63,466 bases of DNA from NCBI RefSeq assembly GCF_025210595.1, contig NZ_JAOARH010000067.1, positions 1 through 63,466 on the forward strand, written 5' to 3'. Every line of letters begins with the position of its first letter. Position 1 is the first letter of the stretch. Shown one piece after another: positions 1 through 9,095 of this stretch. A program made the translations under genes and the position numbers. The notes beneath the pieces were generated by a model. That model was given only the letters and a program-made list of their open reading frames with translations, had not been told where the DNA came from and did not search any database. The DNA comes from Winogradskyella sp. (GTDB lineage: Bacteria > Bacteroidota > Bacteroidia > Flavobacteriales > Flavobacteriaceae).

Positions 1-62
1 GAAAAACTAAGTGTTGGTAATGCTAAACAAAAAAATACGGTTAGTGAGAGTAGTTTTTTCAT
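1..62 (-). CDS. Exported protein, N-terminal fragment (cut by window edge)
   Basis: The minus strand opens with ATG at 62 and stays open for 20 codons to the window edge. The peptide starts MKKLLSLTVFFCLALPTL, a basic N-terminus followed by a hydrophobic stretch, which is a typical signal peptide. It begins 9 nt after the stop codon of the upstream metalloprotease gene, so the two are probably co-transcribed. Nothing of the mature protein is visible, so no function can be given. Confidence 0.7.
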   Translation of the reverse strand, partial: MKKLLSLTVFFCLALPTLSF

Positions 63-71
63 GAGTAAAAT

Positions 72-2543
72 TTATTTTGGGTCTAAGATAGTGTTAATTC
101 TTTCAATACAATCGTTGTAGTGATATTTTGTATCTGTGTTTATACTTGCTCTTTTTGCAGTATTTAAAACACGTTTTAGTTGATTTAATTCACCTCTAAC
201 AATGGCTCTAACATCAGATTGATTAACATTAAAGTATTGTCTTGAGCGTCTTGGATCTAATTCTTCGGTCATAAGATATGCCATTCTATCTAAATATACA
301 CGTTGCAAATTACGTCTAAAAACAGACACATTAGATAAGTTTTTAGCTTCTGACCACAACCCTAAACGAATATCATTCAACATATCTAAAGCTGAATAGT
401 TTTTTGCATCTATCATTTTATGATCAATAAGTCTTCCTATGCGTTCAAAGTTCAATAGGTTATTTAAATGGCGGCTTTGTAACCTTCTAATTCTATCTGT
501 ATAACCTGCATGATTTATATTTTTTAGAATATCTTTATCTACTAACCAAGTTGGAGTTGCAAAAGCATTTTTATGCAACCATTGCATAGCAGATTTCTGA
601 TAAGCTTTATCTACAGGATTGTAAACAACACCATCTTGCGATGGATTTTTTGTACCTTCTACTACTCCACCAACATGTGTTACTACATGACCAACATAAC
701 GACTCCATACACCTAACATTTCACCATATAACTCAGCTAAATCATCATAGTTATTGGTTTCATCACTTGTCCAGCTCGGTAAATTTTTAGCAACAATTTT
801 TAAGTTTTTGAGTCCATAAGTACTTGCCAATATGCTATTGTTACCAATATCTTCGGTTTGTGCAGTTGGATCGAATCGGCTACTTTGCTTACCAAATTTA
901 TACATTGGATTTCCAGCTTTAGCCATAATCCAATTATTTAGCGTTTCTTTTTCATCATCAGCTGAGTTGGCTTCAGGTATAAAACGGTAACCATAGTTAA
1001 TAGCATAATCGTCATAAGGTCCTAACTGTCTTACAAAACGAATATTGGTATCACCAGGCTGAGCTATATAATTATAACGTGCATAATCCATTATGGTTGT
1101 AGCAATACCATTCTTTTGAGTAAATGCTCCATCTCTATAACTTTCTACATCATAAGCATAGCTAGCACTCATATTGTGTGGTAAGCCTAAGGTGTGGCCT
1201 ACCTCGTGTGCTATTACCATTTTCATCATTTCGCCAATCTCTTCATCTGGTGTATTTAAAGTTCTCGCAGAAGGGTTTGCTGCACCAGTTTCTAATAAAT
1301 AACGATTTCTGTAAGAGCGTAGATGATTATGGTACCAAATTATATCACTCTCTATAATTTCTCCACTTCTAGGGTCAGACACACTTGGTCCCATAGCATT
1401 ACGCGTGGTACTTGCCACATAACGCACTACAGAATATCTAATATCTTCTGGGCTAAATTCTGGATCTTCTTCTTTGGTTGGAGGATTTTTAGCGATAATA
1501 GCATTTTTAAATCCTGCAGCTTCAAAAGCCTTTTGCCAAAGCTCAATACCTTCCTTCATATAGGATCTAAATTTCATTGGAGTTGCAGGATCTAAGTAAT
1601 AAACTATTGGTTTAATAGGTTCAACTAATTCACCACGTTTATAAGCTTCTATGTCTTTTGGAATTAACTTCCATCGCCTAATATAGGTTTTTTCATCTGC
1701 TTTAAGTTTATCACTTCCATAGTCATATTGACTTAAAGTAAACCAACCCACTCTTTCATCAAAATAACGTGGTTGCATAGGTTCTTCAGGCAATAAAATC
1801 ATAGACTGATTTATTTGGACACTAATAGTTTGTGCACTGTAATTACTTGGCGGTTCAGCAGCATTATAAGTAAAGTCCTGAACTACTTCTATATTCTTCG
1901 GGTAACTCTTTACAGAATTAATAAAACTTCTAGATTTATCAAGACTTCTTACTTTGTATTGCTTTCTAAAATAAGATGGTAAACCACTTATAGACTTTAC
2001 GTCAGAATTATAAAACTTAGTAACATCAACCACTATTGCAGAAGAATCTTTTGAGAATGCTACTATATCAAAAGCGTATAATGTTGGTTCGTAATTATTA
2101 GCTCTAACTGATACATGAATTGGCAAACTATCTGCAGCAATAGCACTTGAAGACTTTTCTTTGATTAAAATCTTATTTTTAAAACGCTCCCAATTAATCA
2201 TCCTGGTATTAATTTTTGAGCCAGCATTAACATAACCACCACCTAAATTGGCAGGTAATTTAGACAGTCTACTTACCAAAAGCATATCTGTATTAAGATA
2301 AGATTTAGGAATTTCAAAATAATACTTATCACCTACAACGTGTACATCAAACAAACCTTTATCTGTTTTGGCATCTTTAGTGATTACCTTATCGTAGGGT
2401 TTTATCTTTCCTTTCTTCTTTTTTGGTGTTTGTGGCTTGGGTGCTTGTGTTGTTTGAGGACTTTTTGATTTTGAAATTTTATTAGCAGTAGCACAAGACC
2501 ACACTAAACTTGCGCAAAGTGAAAGTAAAAGAATTTTTTTCAT
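72..2543 (-). CDS. Zinc-dependent metalloprotease, DUF5117/DUF5118/DUF4953 (met-zincin) family lipoprotein
   Basis: A large secreted peptidase of 823 aa. The N-terminus MKKILLLSLCASLVWSCAT ends in a lipobox (VWSC), so it is probably a lipoprotein. The zinc site HEVGHTLGLPH lies near residue 445 and fits HExxHxxGxxH. A Met-turn-like TIMDYARY follows about 40 residues later, as in metzincins. The region between the signal and the zinc site matches the DUF5117/DUF5118 architecture, and the size is normal for the family in Bacteroidota. A Lys/Pro/Thr-rich linker follows the lipobox. The substrate is unknown. It is first in an operon with the exported protein at the left edge. The family call is confident and the role is inferred. 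Confidence 0.9.
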   Translation of the reverse strand: MKKILLLSLCASLVWSCATANKISKSKSPQTTQAPKPQTPKKKKGKIKPYDKVITKDAKTDKGLFDVHVVGDKYYFEIPKSYLNTDMLLVSRLSKLPANLGGGYVNAGSKINTRMINWERFKNKILIKEKSSSAIAADSLPIHVSVRANNYEPTLYAFDIVAFSKDSSAIVVDVTKFYNSDVKSISGLPSYFRKQYKVRSLDKSRSFINSVKSYPKNIEVVQDFTYNAAEPPSNYSAQTISVQINQSMILLPEEPMQPRYFDERVGWFTLSQYDYGSDKLKADEKTYIRRWKLIPKDIEAYKRGELVEPIKPIVYYLDPATPMKFRSYMKEGIELWQKAFEAAGFKNAIIAKNPPTKEEDPEFSPEDIRYSVVRYVASTTRNAMGPSVSDPRSGEIIESDIIWYHNHLRSYRNRYLLETGAANPSARTLNTPDEEIGEMMKMVIAHEVGHTLGLPHNMSASYAYDVESYRDGAFTQKNGIATTIMDYARYNYIAQPGDTNIRFVRQLGPYDDYAINYGYRFIPEANSADDEKETLNNWIMAKAGNPMYKFGKQSSRFDPTAQTEDIGNNSILASTYGLKNLKIVAKNLPSWTSDETNNYDDLAELYGEMLGVWSRYVGHVVTHVGGVVEGTKNPSQDGVVYNPVDKAYQKSAMQWLHKNAFATPTWLVDKDILKNINHAGYTDRIRRLQSRHLNNLLNFERIGRLIDHKMIDAKNYSALDMLNDIRLGLWSEAKNLSNVSVFRRNLQRVYLDRMAYLMTEELDPRRSRQYFNVNQSDVRAIVRGELNQLKRVLNTAKRASINTDTKYHYNDCIERINTILDPK

Positions 2544-2653
2544 AAAGAAATTTATGTTTTTGATTGAAAGCCTAAAGATAACTAATAGAAATTTAGTGTG
2601 TAATTATTTCTTAAAAGCTGTTAAAAAACTATGGTTTTTCTTCATTTCTAGGT

Positions 2654-2661
2654 TATTTTTG
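2654..2661 (+). promoter_or_regulatory. Probable -7 element upstream of the DUF3817 gene
   Basis: TATTTTTG matches the Bacteroidota -7 consensus TAnnTTTG and ends 16 nt before the ATG at 2678. The -33 position carries TATGG rather than TTTG, so the match is partial. Confidence 0.45.
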
Positions 2662-2677
2662 CGAAAAGATATTTTGT

Positions 2678-2971
2678 ATGTCAAAATTATTACCAACATT
2701 TAGAATTGTAGCATTATTAGAAGGTGTTTCATATATTTTGTTACTATTTATTGCTACACCTATTAAATATATTGCCGACGACCCTCAGTATGTAAGATGG
2801 CTCGGTATGCCTCATGGTCTTTTATTTATAGCCTATGTGATAATGGCTATTTTAATTAGTAGTGATATGAAATGGTCTAACAAAACACTATGGATTGTTC
2901 TTATAGCATCTATACTTCCTTTTGGAACTTTTTATATCGATAAAAAATACTTAAAAGTAGCAAATGCTTAG
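2678..2971 (+). CDS. DUF3817 family small integral membrane protein
   Basis: 97 aa with three predicted membrane segments, roughly residues 8-28, 41-60 and 69-87. The pattern FRIVALLEGVSYILLL, then a WLGMPHG loop, then DKKYLK at the end, fits DUF3817 (YdzA-like) proteins. Function is unknown in the family. The 3' end overlaps the start of the mechanosensitive channel gene by 8 nt, implying translational coupling and possibly a membrane-stress or osmotic role, which is inference from context only. Confidence 0.8.
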   Translation: MSKLLPTFRIVALLEGVSYILLLFIATPIKYIADDPQYVRWLGMPHGLLFIAYVIMAILISSDMKWSNKTLWIVLIASILPFGTFYIDKKYLKVANA

Positions 2972-4205
2972 TATTAGGCACTATATATACGATTTACTTC
3001 TTGAGCAAGGGATTTCAGCAAATACAGCAAAATACCTTAACATGCTCATTCTTTTATTTGGACTTCTATTAATTGCATTTTTAGTTGATTTTATCACCAA
3101 ACGTTTGCTCAGAAAGGTTTCAGCAAGTATTGCTAAACGCACCAAAACTAACTTTGATGACATATTAATTACTAATAAATTACCAAGAAACATTGCTCAT
3201 ATTATTCCGCTTATAATTCTAATAGAATTTGTGCCAGATGTTTTTTCAGACTTCACTTATATTGAAGATATAATAGAAAAAACACTAAAAATTATTGCCA
3301 TAATTCTAACGCTTAGAATTATAAAAAGTTTTTTAGATGCTATTAAAGATTATTTAAAAACATTGGCTCGCTATAAGGACAAACCTATTGATAGTTATAT
3401 CCAAGTCTTTATGATTTTTGCGTGGCTACTTGGTATCTTTTCAATTTTTGCGATTATCACAGGTATTTCCTTTTTAAAGTTTATGACAACACTTGGCGCT
3501 GCCTCTGCTGTTATCCTTTTAATCTTTAAAGATACTATTTTAGGTTTTGTCGCCAGTATTCAAGTCTCTATAAACGATATGGTGAGAATTGGAGATTGGA
3601 TTACTTTTGAAAAATATGGTGCTGATGGTGATGTTACGGAAATTAATTTAGCAACTGTGAAAGTTCAGAATTGGGATAAAACCATAACAACCATACCAAC
3701 TTATGCGCTTATATCTGATTCGTTTAAAAACTGGAGAGGTATGATTAATTCTGGCGGAAGACGTATAAAGCGATCTGTAATAATTAAAACCTCCACTATT
3801 AAGTTTTTGACTAATGACGATATAGAGCGTTTTAAAAAGATTCAATTAGTATATGATTATATTACCACAAGTTCAGAACTAATTAAAAGCTATAATTCAG
3901 AGCATGGCGCAGATAAATCTGTTTTAATAAATGGTCGTAATCTAACTAACTTTGGTGTTTTCAGAAAGTATCTTCAAACATATATGGATAATCATTCTGC
4001 CATAAATAAAGATATGACATTAATGGTTAGGCAATTAGAGCCTACTCCACAAGGTATTCCTATGGAGATATATGCTTTTAGTAGCGATATACGTTGGCAA
4101 AACTACGAATACATAATAGGTGACATCTTTGACCACGTTTTAGCTTCTGTAAAATATTTTGATTTGGAAATTTATGAGCTAGCTGTAGCTTCTTCTAATT
4201 CGTAA
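2964..4205 (+). CDS. Mechanosensitive ion channel, MscS family (YbdG-like)
   Basis: 413 aa. About five membrane helices occupy the first 200 residues. The last, around residues 170-200, is the Gly/Ala-rich pore helix with LGAASAVILLIFKDTILGF. The soluble beta domain follows (GDWITFEKYGADGDVTEI near 213), as in MscS. The length and the long C-terminal part resemble YbdG (miniconductance) channels rather than minimal MscS. It opens under membrane tension to release solutes on osmotic downshock. It is coupled to the preceding DUF3817 gene. Confidence 0.88.
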   Translation: MLSIRHYIYDLLLEQGISANTAKYLNMLILLFGLLLIAFLVDFITKRLLRKVSASIAKRTKTNFDDILITNKLPRNIAHIIPLIILIEFVPDVFSDFTYIEDIIEKTLKIIAIILTLRIIKSFLDAIKDYLKTLARYKDKPIDSYIQVFMIFAWLLGIFSIFAIITGISFLKFMTTLGAASAVILLIFKDTILGFVASIQVSINDMVRIGDWITFEKYGADGDVTEINLATVKVQNWDKTITTIPTYALISDSFKNWRGMINSGGRRIKRSVIIKTSTIKFLTNDDIERFKKIQLVYDYITTSSELIKSYNSEHGADKSVLINGRNLTNFGVFRKYLQTYMDNHSAINKDMTLMVRQLEPTPQGIPMEIYAFSSDIRWQNYEYIIGDIFDHVLASVKYFDLEIYELAVASSNS

Positions 4206-4286
4206 TTTCTCTATTCTATACTTGTTTTTGCTTTTTACTTGAAATAGTTAAAAACTGTTAAACTGTAACACTTTAAAAACTAAGTG

Positions 4287-4314
4287 TGTAACATTTTGTT
4301 TTTATGATCGTCTA
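4287..4314 (+). promoter_or_regulatory. ECF-sigma-type promoter (TGTAAC-N16-CGTCTA)
   Basis: TGTAAC at 4287-4292 and CGTCTA at 4309-4314 are separated by 16 nt. This is the same layout as the element before the ECF sigma gene at 57275 (TGTAAC-N16-CATCTA). It lies 30 nt upstream of a 28-codon ORF. The -35 hexamer and the TCTA core are identical in the two places. It is proposed as a target of that sigma factor and has not been tested. Confidence 0.5.
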
Positions 4315-4344
4315 TTTAGTGTAATCAATTAAAAAACAAATATC

Positions 4345-4431
4345 ATGAGAACTTTAAACAGCAATCAATTAACAAGTACAACGACAGAAACAAGAAGTTA
4401 CACTTGGAACAGCAAAAGACGTTATAGATAA
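4345..4431 (+). CDS. Possible 28-aa peptide ORF
   Basis: ATG at 4345 to TAA at 4429-4431 gives a 28-aa peptide, rich in Thr/Ser/Asn and ending in the basic run SKRRYR. It sits 30 nt downstream of the ECF-type promoter. I do not recognise it. Coding is supported only by its position and an unremarkable start. The transcript could equally be a non-coding RNA. Confidence 0.35.
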   Translation: MRTLNSNQLTSTTTETRSYTWNSKRRYR

Positions 4432-4468
4432 TAGCGTATCATTCATCAATCATTAAATCTTATCAATT

Positions 4469-4540
4469 ATGAAAGTCTTATCAAAAATCGTCAATACATC
4501 TCACAGTTTAGATGATGACTTAGAAAACATTAAATTATGA
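4469..4540 (+). CDS. Possible 23-aa acidic peptide ORF
   Basis: ATG at 4469 to TGA at 4538-4540 gives a 23-aa peptide beginning MKVLSKIVNTS and containing DDDLEN. It follows the 28-aa ORF by 37 nt and precedes the terminator hairpin at 4577. It would be the second member of a two-peptide transcript. There is no recognisable family and low certainty. Confidence 0.3.
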   Translation: MKVLSKIVNTSHSLDDDLENIKL

Positions 4541-4576
4541 ATTGGAATAATCACCCAATAGCGTTAAAATAAAAAA

Positions 4577-4604
4577 CCAACACTATAAAGTGTTGGTTTT
4601 TTTA
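4577..4604. terminator. Bidirectional intrinsic terminator
   Basis: Perfect stem CCAACAC / GTGTTGG (4577-4583 with 4590-4596) and a 6-nt loop. A T-run follows on the plus strand (4597-4603), and the mirrored A-run 4571-4576 gives a T-run on the minus strand. It serves the tiny-ORF transcript and the convergent E1 gene. Confidence 0.8.
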
Positions 4605-4608
4605 TTTG

Positions 4609-6609
4609 TTAATAATTTATCAGAGCTTTAAGAGCTTCTTCAAACTTACCTTTTGCTAGATATTGGGTTTCTAATTGAGGTGCAAAAGGTATTGGCGTTT
4701 GCATACTTGCCACACGCTTAACAGGTGCGTCTAAATACTCAAAGCATTCTTCCATAAGAATAGCAGAAATATCACTAGCTACACCTCCAAATATTGAATC
4801 TTCTTGAAGTATAATAGCTTTACCTGTCTTTTTTACAGAGTTTATAATGCTTTCTTTATCTAAAGGTTGTAGTGTTCTTAAATCAATTAAATCTGCAGAT
4901 ATATCAGAATTATATTCAAGCGTATCTAAAGCCCAATGTACACCAGCACCATAAGTAATTATGGTAACTTCCTCACCTTCTTTTATAAGAGACGCTTTAC
5001 CAAATGGCAAAGTGTAATAATCTGAAGGTACTTCTTGACGAATACTTCTATATAAAGCTTTATGCTCAAAGAATAATACAGGGTTTGGATCGTTAACAGC
5101 AGTTGCTAACAAGCCTTTTGCGTCTGAAGGAAAAGCTGGGTAAACTACTTTTAAGCCTGGCGTTTTTGTAAACCATGCTTCATTAGTCTGTGAGTGAAAA
5201 GGACCAGCCGCTACACCTGCACCACATGGCATTCTTACAACAACATCTGCATGTTGTGACCAACGATAATGTGATTTTGCTAAATAATTTACCACAGGAT
5301 TAAAACCAGAAGTTACAAAATCTGAAAACTGCATCTCTACAACTGCTTTCATACCTGCTATAGACAGTCCCATACCAGCTTCAACAATAGCAGACTCACA
5401 AATAGGTGTGTTTCTTATCCTCTCTTTACCAAATTGATCTAAAAAGCCTTCAGTAATTTTAAAAACACCACCATATTCAGCAATGTCTTGTCCCATTATT
5501 ACTAAATCTTTATGCCTTTCCATAGATTGTTTTAAACCTTCAGAAATAGCATCTACCAATCTTAATTCTTTTGAATTCTTGCTTGGCGTAACTTCTTTAT
5601 ATTCAAAATGTTTATAAACATCATTTAACTCATTAGTTTCATTTGGAATAATATCCTCTTCTGCATAAGCAGATTTTAACGAAGCATCAATTTCTGCTTT
5701 AATTTCAGTAACATATTTTTCATCAATTTCTGCAGATAAGATTTGTTTACTAAATAAATAACTTCTAAAGTTATCTATAGGATCTTTAGTTTTCCACGCC
5801 TCCATTAAATTTTTAGGGACATACTTAGTACCACTAGCTTCTTCGTGTCCACGACGTCTAAATGTTTTAAACTCAATTAAAATTGGTCTTGGTCGTTTTC
5901 TTATGCTTTCTGCTAGTTTTTTTACTTTAGAATAGGTTTCTATAATATTGTTTCCATCTAAAATAAAAGACTCTATGCCATAACCTTTGCCTCTATCGGC
6001 AAGATGCTTACAACGATACTGCTCGCTTGTTGGTGTAGAAAGACCATAACCATTATTTTCTATACAGAAAATTACAGGTAATTGCCAAACAGAAGCCACA
6101 TTTAAAGCTTCGTGAAAATCCCCTTCACTTGTACCACCTTCGCCTGTAAAAACAGCAGTAACCTGTCCATTATTTTTTAAAAGATTTGCTAAAGCAATAC
6201 CATCTGCAACACCAAGTTGTGGTCCTAAATGCGAAATCATTCCTACAATATTATATTCTTGTGTTCCGAAGTGAAACGAACGATCTCTACCTTTTGTAAA
6301 TCCACTTGCTTTTCCTTGCCATTGGCAGAATAAACGGTGCAATGGAATTTCTCGGGTTGTAAACACACCTAAATTTCTGTGCATTGGTAAAATGTACTCG
6401 TTAGGTTTTAATGCCATAGTAACACCAACAGAAATGGCTTCTTGGCCAATACCAGAGAACCATTTTGAGATTTTTCCTTGACGCAATAATATCAGCATTT
6501 TTTCCTCAATTAATCGAGGGCGTAACATGTTATAGTAAAGTTTAAGTAATATTTTATCGCTTAAATTGCGCTTATCGTAGCTTATATTGCTCTTAGTTAT
6601 CGTTGGCAT
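4609..6609 (-). CDS. 2-oxoacid dehydrogenase E1, fused alpha and beta subunits (branched-chain type)
   Basis: 666 aa. The first ~330 residues are the E1 alpha fold with the thiamine-diphosphate region GEGGTSEGDFHEALN followed by CIENNGYGLS. Residues ~345-666 are the beta subunit (VMGQDIAEYGGVF, FFEHKALYR, ILQEDSIFGG). It decarboxylates a 2-oxoacid and passes the acyl group to the E2 lipoyl domain. The fusion is common in Bacteroidota, where it is usually annotated as branched-chain 2-oxoacid dehydrogenase. No E2 or E3 gene is nearby, so the substrate cannot be fixed. A -7 element lies at 6632-6639. Confidence 0.9.
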   Translation of the reverse strand: MPTITKSNISYDKRNLSDKILLKLYYNMLRPRLIEEKMLILLRQGKISKWFSGIGQEAISVGVTMALKPNEYILPMHRNLGVFTTREIPLHRLFCQWQGKASGFTKGRDRSFHFGTQEYNIVGMISHLGPQLGVADGIALANLLKNNGQVTAVFTGEGGTSEGDFHEALNVASVWQLPVIFCIENNGYGLSTPTSEQYRCKHLADRGKGYGIESFILDGNNIIETYSKVKKLAESIRKRPRPILIEFKTFRRRGHEEASGTKYVPKNLMEAWKTKDPIDNFRSYLFSKQILSAEIDEKYVTEIKAEIDASLKSAYAEEDIIPNETNELNDVYKHFEYKEVTPSKNSKELRLVDAISEGLKQSMERHKDLVIMGQDIAEYGGVFKITEGFLDQFGKERIRNTPICESAIVEAGMGLSIAGMKAVVEMQFSDFVTSGFNPVVNYLAKSHYRWSQHADVVVRMPCGAGVAAGPFHSQTNEAWFTKTPGLKVVYPAFPSDAKGLLATAVNDPNPVLFFEHKALYRSIRQEVPSDYYTLPFGKASLIKEGEEVTIITYGAGVHWALDTLEYNSDISADLIDLRTLQPLDKESIINSVKKTGKAIILQEDSIFGGVASDISAILMEECFEYLDAPVKRVASMQTPIPFAPQLETQYLAKGKFEEALKALINY

Positions 6610-6631
6610 ATTGTCTTAATATTATAAGGTT

Positions 6632-6639
6632 CAAAAGTA
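6632..6639 (-). promoter_or_regulatory. Probable -7 element of the E1 gene
   Basis: On the minus strand the sequence is TACTTTTG, a full match to TAnnTTTG, 22 nt before the ATG at 6609. No clear TTTG is seen at -33. Confidence 0.5.
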
Positions 6640-6752
6640 CATGATTTTTTTTATTTGAAAGTTCCCAAAAGCCAAATAAAGTGCAACAATATTGTAAAAT
6701 TTCTGCTTGTATTATCATAAATAGTTATTCAATAATTTAGCGCTATTTTCGT

Positions 6753-6760
6753 TACTTTTG
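6753..6760 (+). promoter_or_regulatory. Probable -7 element of the 2OG-oxygenase gene
   Basis: TACTTTTG matches TAnnTTTG and lies 33 nt before the ATG at 6794. No convincing -33 box is present. Confidence 0.5.
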
Positions 6761-6793
6761 TATATTGACTTAAATTTTAAATAAAATTTCAAA

Positions 6794-7744
6794 ATGGATA
6801 GAATACCTAGCGTAGATTTAAAGGATTTCCTTTCTGAAGACCCAAATAGAAAACAAAAGTTTATTGATGAAATCGGTAAAGCATATCAAGATATTGGTTT
6901 TGTAGCTTTAAAAGGGCATTTTTTAGATGATGAATTAGTAGATAGACTATATGGTGAGGTTAAAAACTTTTTTAATTTACCACTAGATGTAAAAGAAGGT
7001 TATGAAATTCCAGGCATTGGAGGGCAACGCGGCTATGTTTCGTTTGGTAAAGAAAGTGCTAAAGGAAAAAAAGAAGGCGATTTAAAAGAATTTTGGCATT
7101 TTGGACAGTATGTTGAAGATGACGAAGAACGCAAAAAAGAATATCCTGAAAATGTTGAAGTAAAAGAACTTCCTAATTTTAATAAGGTAGGTAAAGAAAC
7201 CTATCAAATGTTAGAAAAAACTGCAAAGTATGTTTTACGTGCTTTGGCTTTGCATTTGGGCTTAGAAGAAACATACTTTGATAATTTTATACACAACGGA
7301 AATTCTATTTTAAGACCAATACATTACCCACCAATTATTGAAGAACCAAAAGAAGCTGTAAGAGCTGCTGCGCATGGCGATATTAATCTCATTACATTAT
7401 TAATGGGTGCGCAAGGTAGAGGTTTACAAGTGCAACGTCATGATGGTGAATGGTTAGATGCCATTGCAGAACCAGACGAACTTATGATAAATGTTGGTGA
7501 TATGCTTTCTAGACATACAAACAACAAGTTGAAGTCTACAATACATCGTGTTGTTAATCCGCCAAGAGAACTTTGGGGAACATCTCGCTATTCTATTCCA
7601 TTTTTTATGCATCCTATCAGTGAAATGAAATTAGATGTATTAGACAGTTGTGTAGATGCTGACAACCCTAAACAATTTGAAGATATTACAGCTGGTGAGT
7701 TTTTAAATGAACGTTTAGTAGAGCTTGGACTTATAAAAAAGTAA
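6794..7744 (+). CDS. 2-oxoglutarate/Fe(II) oxygenase, isopenicillin N synthase-like family
   Basis: 316 aa. The N-terminal DIOX_N region (PSVDLKDFL) is followed by the double-stranded beta-helix. Iron ligands are visible as HGD (His194, Asp196) and His251 (TIHRVV). The 2-oxoglutarate-binding RxS is Arg265-Tyr-Ser267. This places it in the plant-type DIOX / IPNS superfamily found widely in bacteria. The substrate is unknown. It is transcribed alone, with a -7 box upstream and 76 nt before the next gene. Confidence 0.87.
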   Translation: MDRIPSVDLKDFLSEDPNRKQKFIDEIGKAYQDIGFVALKGHFLDDELVDRLYGEVKNFFNLPLDVKEGYEIPGIGGQRGYVSFGKESAKGKKEGDLKEFWHFGQYVEDDEERKKEYPENVEVKELPNFNKVGKETYQMLEKTAKYVLRALALHLGLEETYFDNFIHNGNSILRPIHYPPIIEEPKEAVRAAAHGDINLITLLMGAQGRGLQVQRHDGEWLDAIAEPDELMINVGDMLSRHTNNKLKSTIHRVVNPPRELWGTSRYSIPFFMHPISEMKLDVLDSCVDADNPKQFEDITAGEFLNERLVELGLIKK

Positions 7745-7820
7745 TTAAGAGCAAAGTATAAAGTTTTTAATTTAGATTCAATACATTGACAGATTACTTT
7801 GCATTCATTCTAATAAACAC

Positions 7821-8150
7821 ATGGATTTACAAGACCAGTTAAAACATTTATTTCCAGATCATGTTTCTCAACCTTCAGAAGATGAAAACGTTGAAAAAAG
7901 CAGCATTTGGCTTCAAGATGATCCTATTATTTGTAAATACGAAAAACGAAAAGGTAAACCAATAACCATTTTAGAAGGTTATACAGGTGCAACCGAAGAC
8001 TTCAAAAAATTAGCCAAAGAATTAAAAACCAAACTTAGTGTTGGTGGCAGTTTTAAAGATGATAAAATTATCATTCAAGGAGATTATCGTAATAAGATCA
8101 TGGAGATACTAAAAGAAAAAGGCTTCAACGTAAAACGTGTAGGTGGTTAA
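7821..8150 (+). CDS. SUI1/YciH-type translation initiation factor
   Basis: 109 aa with the SUI1 fold in the C-terminal two thirds: KRKGKPITILEGYTG, then the loop before LAKELKTKLSVGGSFKDD and GDYRNKIMEILKEKGF. This is the family of eukaryotic eIF1 and bacterial YciH. YciH influences initiation fidelity in E. coli under stress. It starts a three-gene operon, since the next gene begins 3 nt after its stop. Confidence 0.9.
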   Translation: MDLQDQLKHLFPDHVSQPSEDENVEKSSIWLQDDPIICKYEKRKGKPITILEGYTGATEDFKKLAKELKTKLSVGGSFKDDKIIIQGDYRNKIMEILKEKGFNVKRVGG

Positions 8151-8153
8151 TTT

Positions 8154-9095
8154 ATGGCTAAACAAGTCCTTCATATCACCAATGGTAATGCCCTTACGGA
8201 GTATTTAAGAGAATTAGATTTTAAAGACGACATCTTAACATGGCAGGAAATGTTGTGTGAAGGCCCAACGATACCTGCAATAGCTTCCGATAAGTTTTTT
8301 GAAATTAGAAGCAATTTCTTAAAAGAGTATTATGATATTGAAGTTGATAATTATGAGCTTCAGAAAGAATTATCTAAGCTAGATAATATTGATAAATATG
8401 ACGAAATTCACCTTTGGTTTGAATATGACTTATTTTGTCATATTAACTTATTAGGTGTCTTAAACTTATTACATCAAAAAGAAAATAAAAAACCGCTTTA
8501 TCTTATATGTAGTGGCAGAGTTGAAGGCGAAAAAAACCTTAAAGGCCTTGGTGAATTAACACCAGAACAATTACTAGATCATTATAATAAAAGAATTAGA
8601 CTTACCAATAAAGATAAGGAATTGTCGATTACTCTATGGAGAACCTATTGTGGTAAAGATCATAATATACTTAAACCCTATATAGTTACAGAATCTAATT
8701 TTAAATATATGAGCAATTGTTTAAAAGCTCATCTTAAACGTTTTCCACACCAAAAAAGCGGCCTAAGTGTTTTAGAAGATAATATCCTTAGGATTGTGAG
8801 AGATAATGAAATAAAATCTAGGCATCATCTTTTAGGTTATAGCCTTAATTACCAAGGCTATTATGGCTTTGGCGACACCCAACACATAAGATTGATTGAA
8901 AAACTAAGCCTATTTTTTAACGAAGACGAAAAAGGCCTTAAACTCAATAGAAAAGGACATGAAGCTCTATTAAGGCAACATAATTTTGCTTCAGAAATAA
9001 ATAACAACTTAGCCTATGGAGGTGTTGCTCGTTTAGGTTTTCAATTCAGTATAGATAAAAATAAACTTATAAAGACAATATTGCATGTCAATTAA
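8154..9095 (+). CDS. DUF1835 domain protein
   Basis: 313 aa. The N-terminus KQVLHITNGNALTEYL and the following WQEMLCEGPT are characteristic of DUF1835. The C-terminal half, with conserved His/Arg, resembles the companion DUF3658 region. There are no signal peptide or membrane helices, so it is cytosolic. The biochemical role is unknown. It is coupled on both sides: 3 nt after the SUI1 gene and an 11-nt overlap with the nucleoside phosphorylase gene. Context hints at a link to RNA or nucleotide turnover, which is inference only. Confidence 0.83.
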   Translation: MAKQVLHITNGNALTEYLRELDFKDDILTWQEMLCEGPTIPAIASDKFFEIRSNFLKEYYDIEVDNYELQKELSKLDNIDKYDEIHLWFEYDLFCHINLLGVLNLLHQKENKKPLYLICSGRVEGEKNLKGLGELTPEQLLDHYNKRIRLTNKDKELSITLWRTYCGKDHNILKPYIVTESNFKYMSNCLKAHLKRFPHQKSGLSVLEDNILRIVRDNEIKSRHHLLGYSLNYQGYYGFGDTQHIRLIEKLSLFFNEDEKGLKLNRKGHEALLRQHNFASEINNNLAYGGVARLGFQFSIDKNKLIKTILHVN

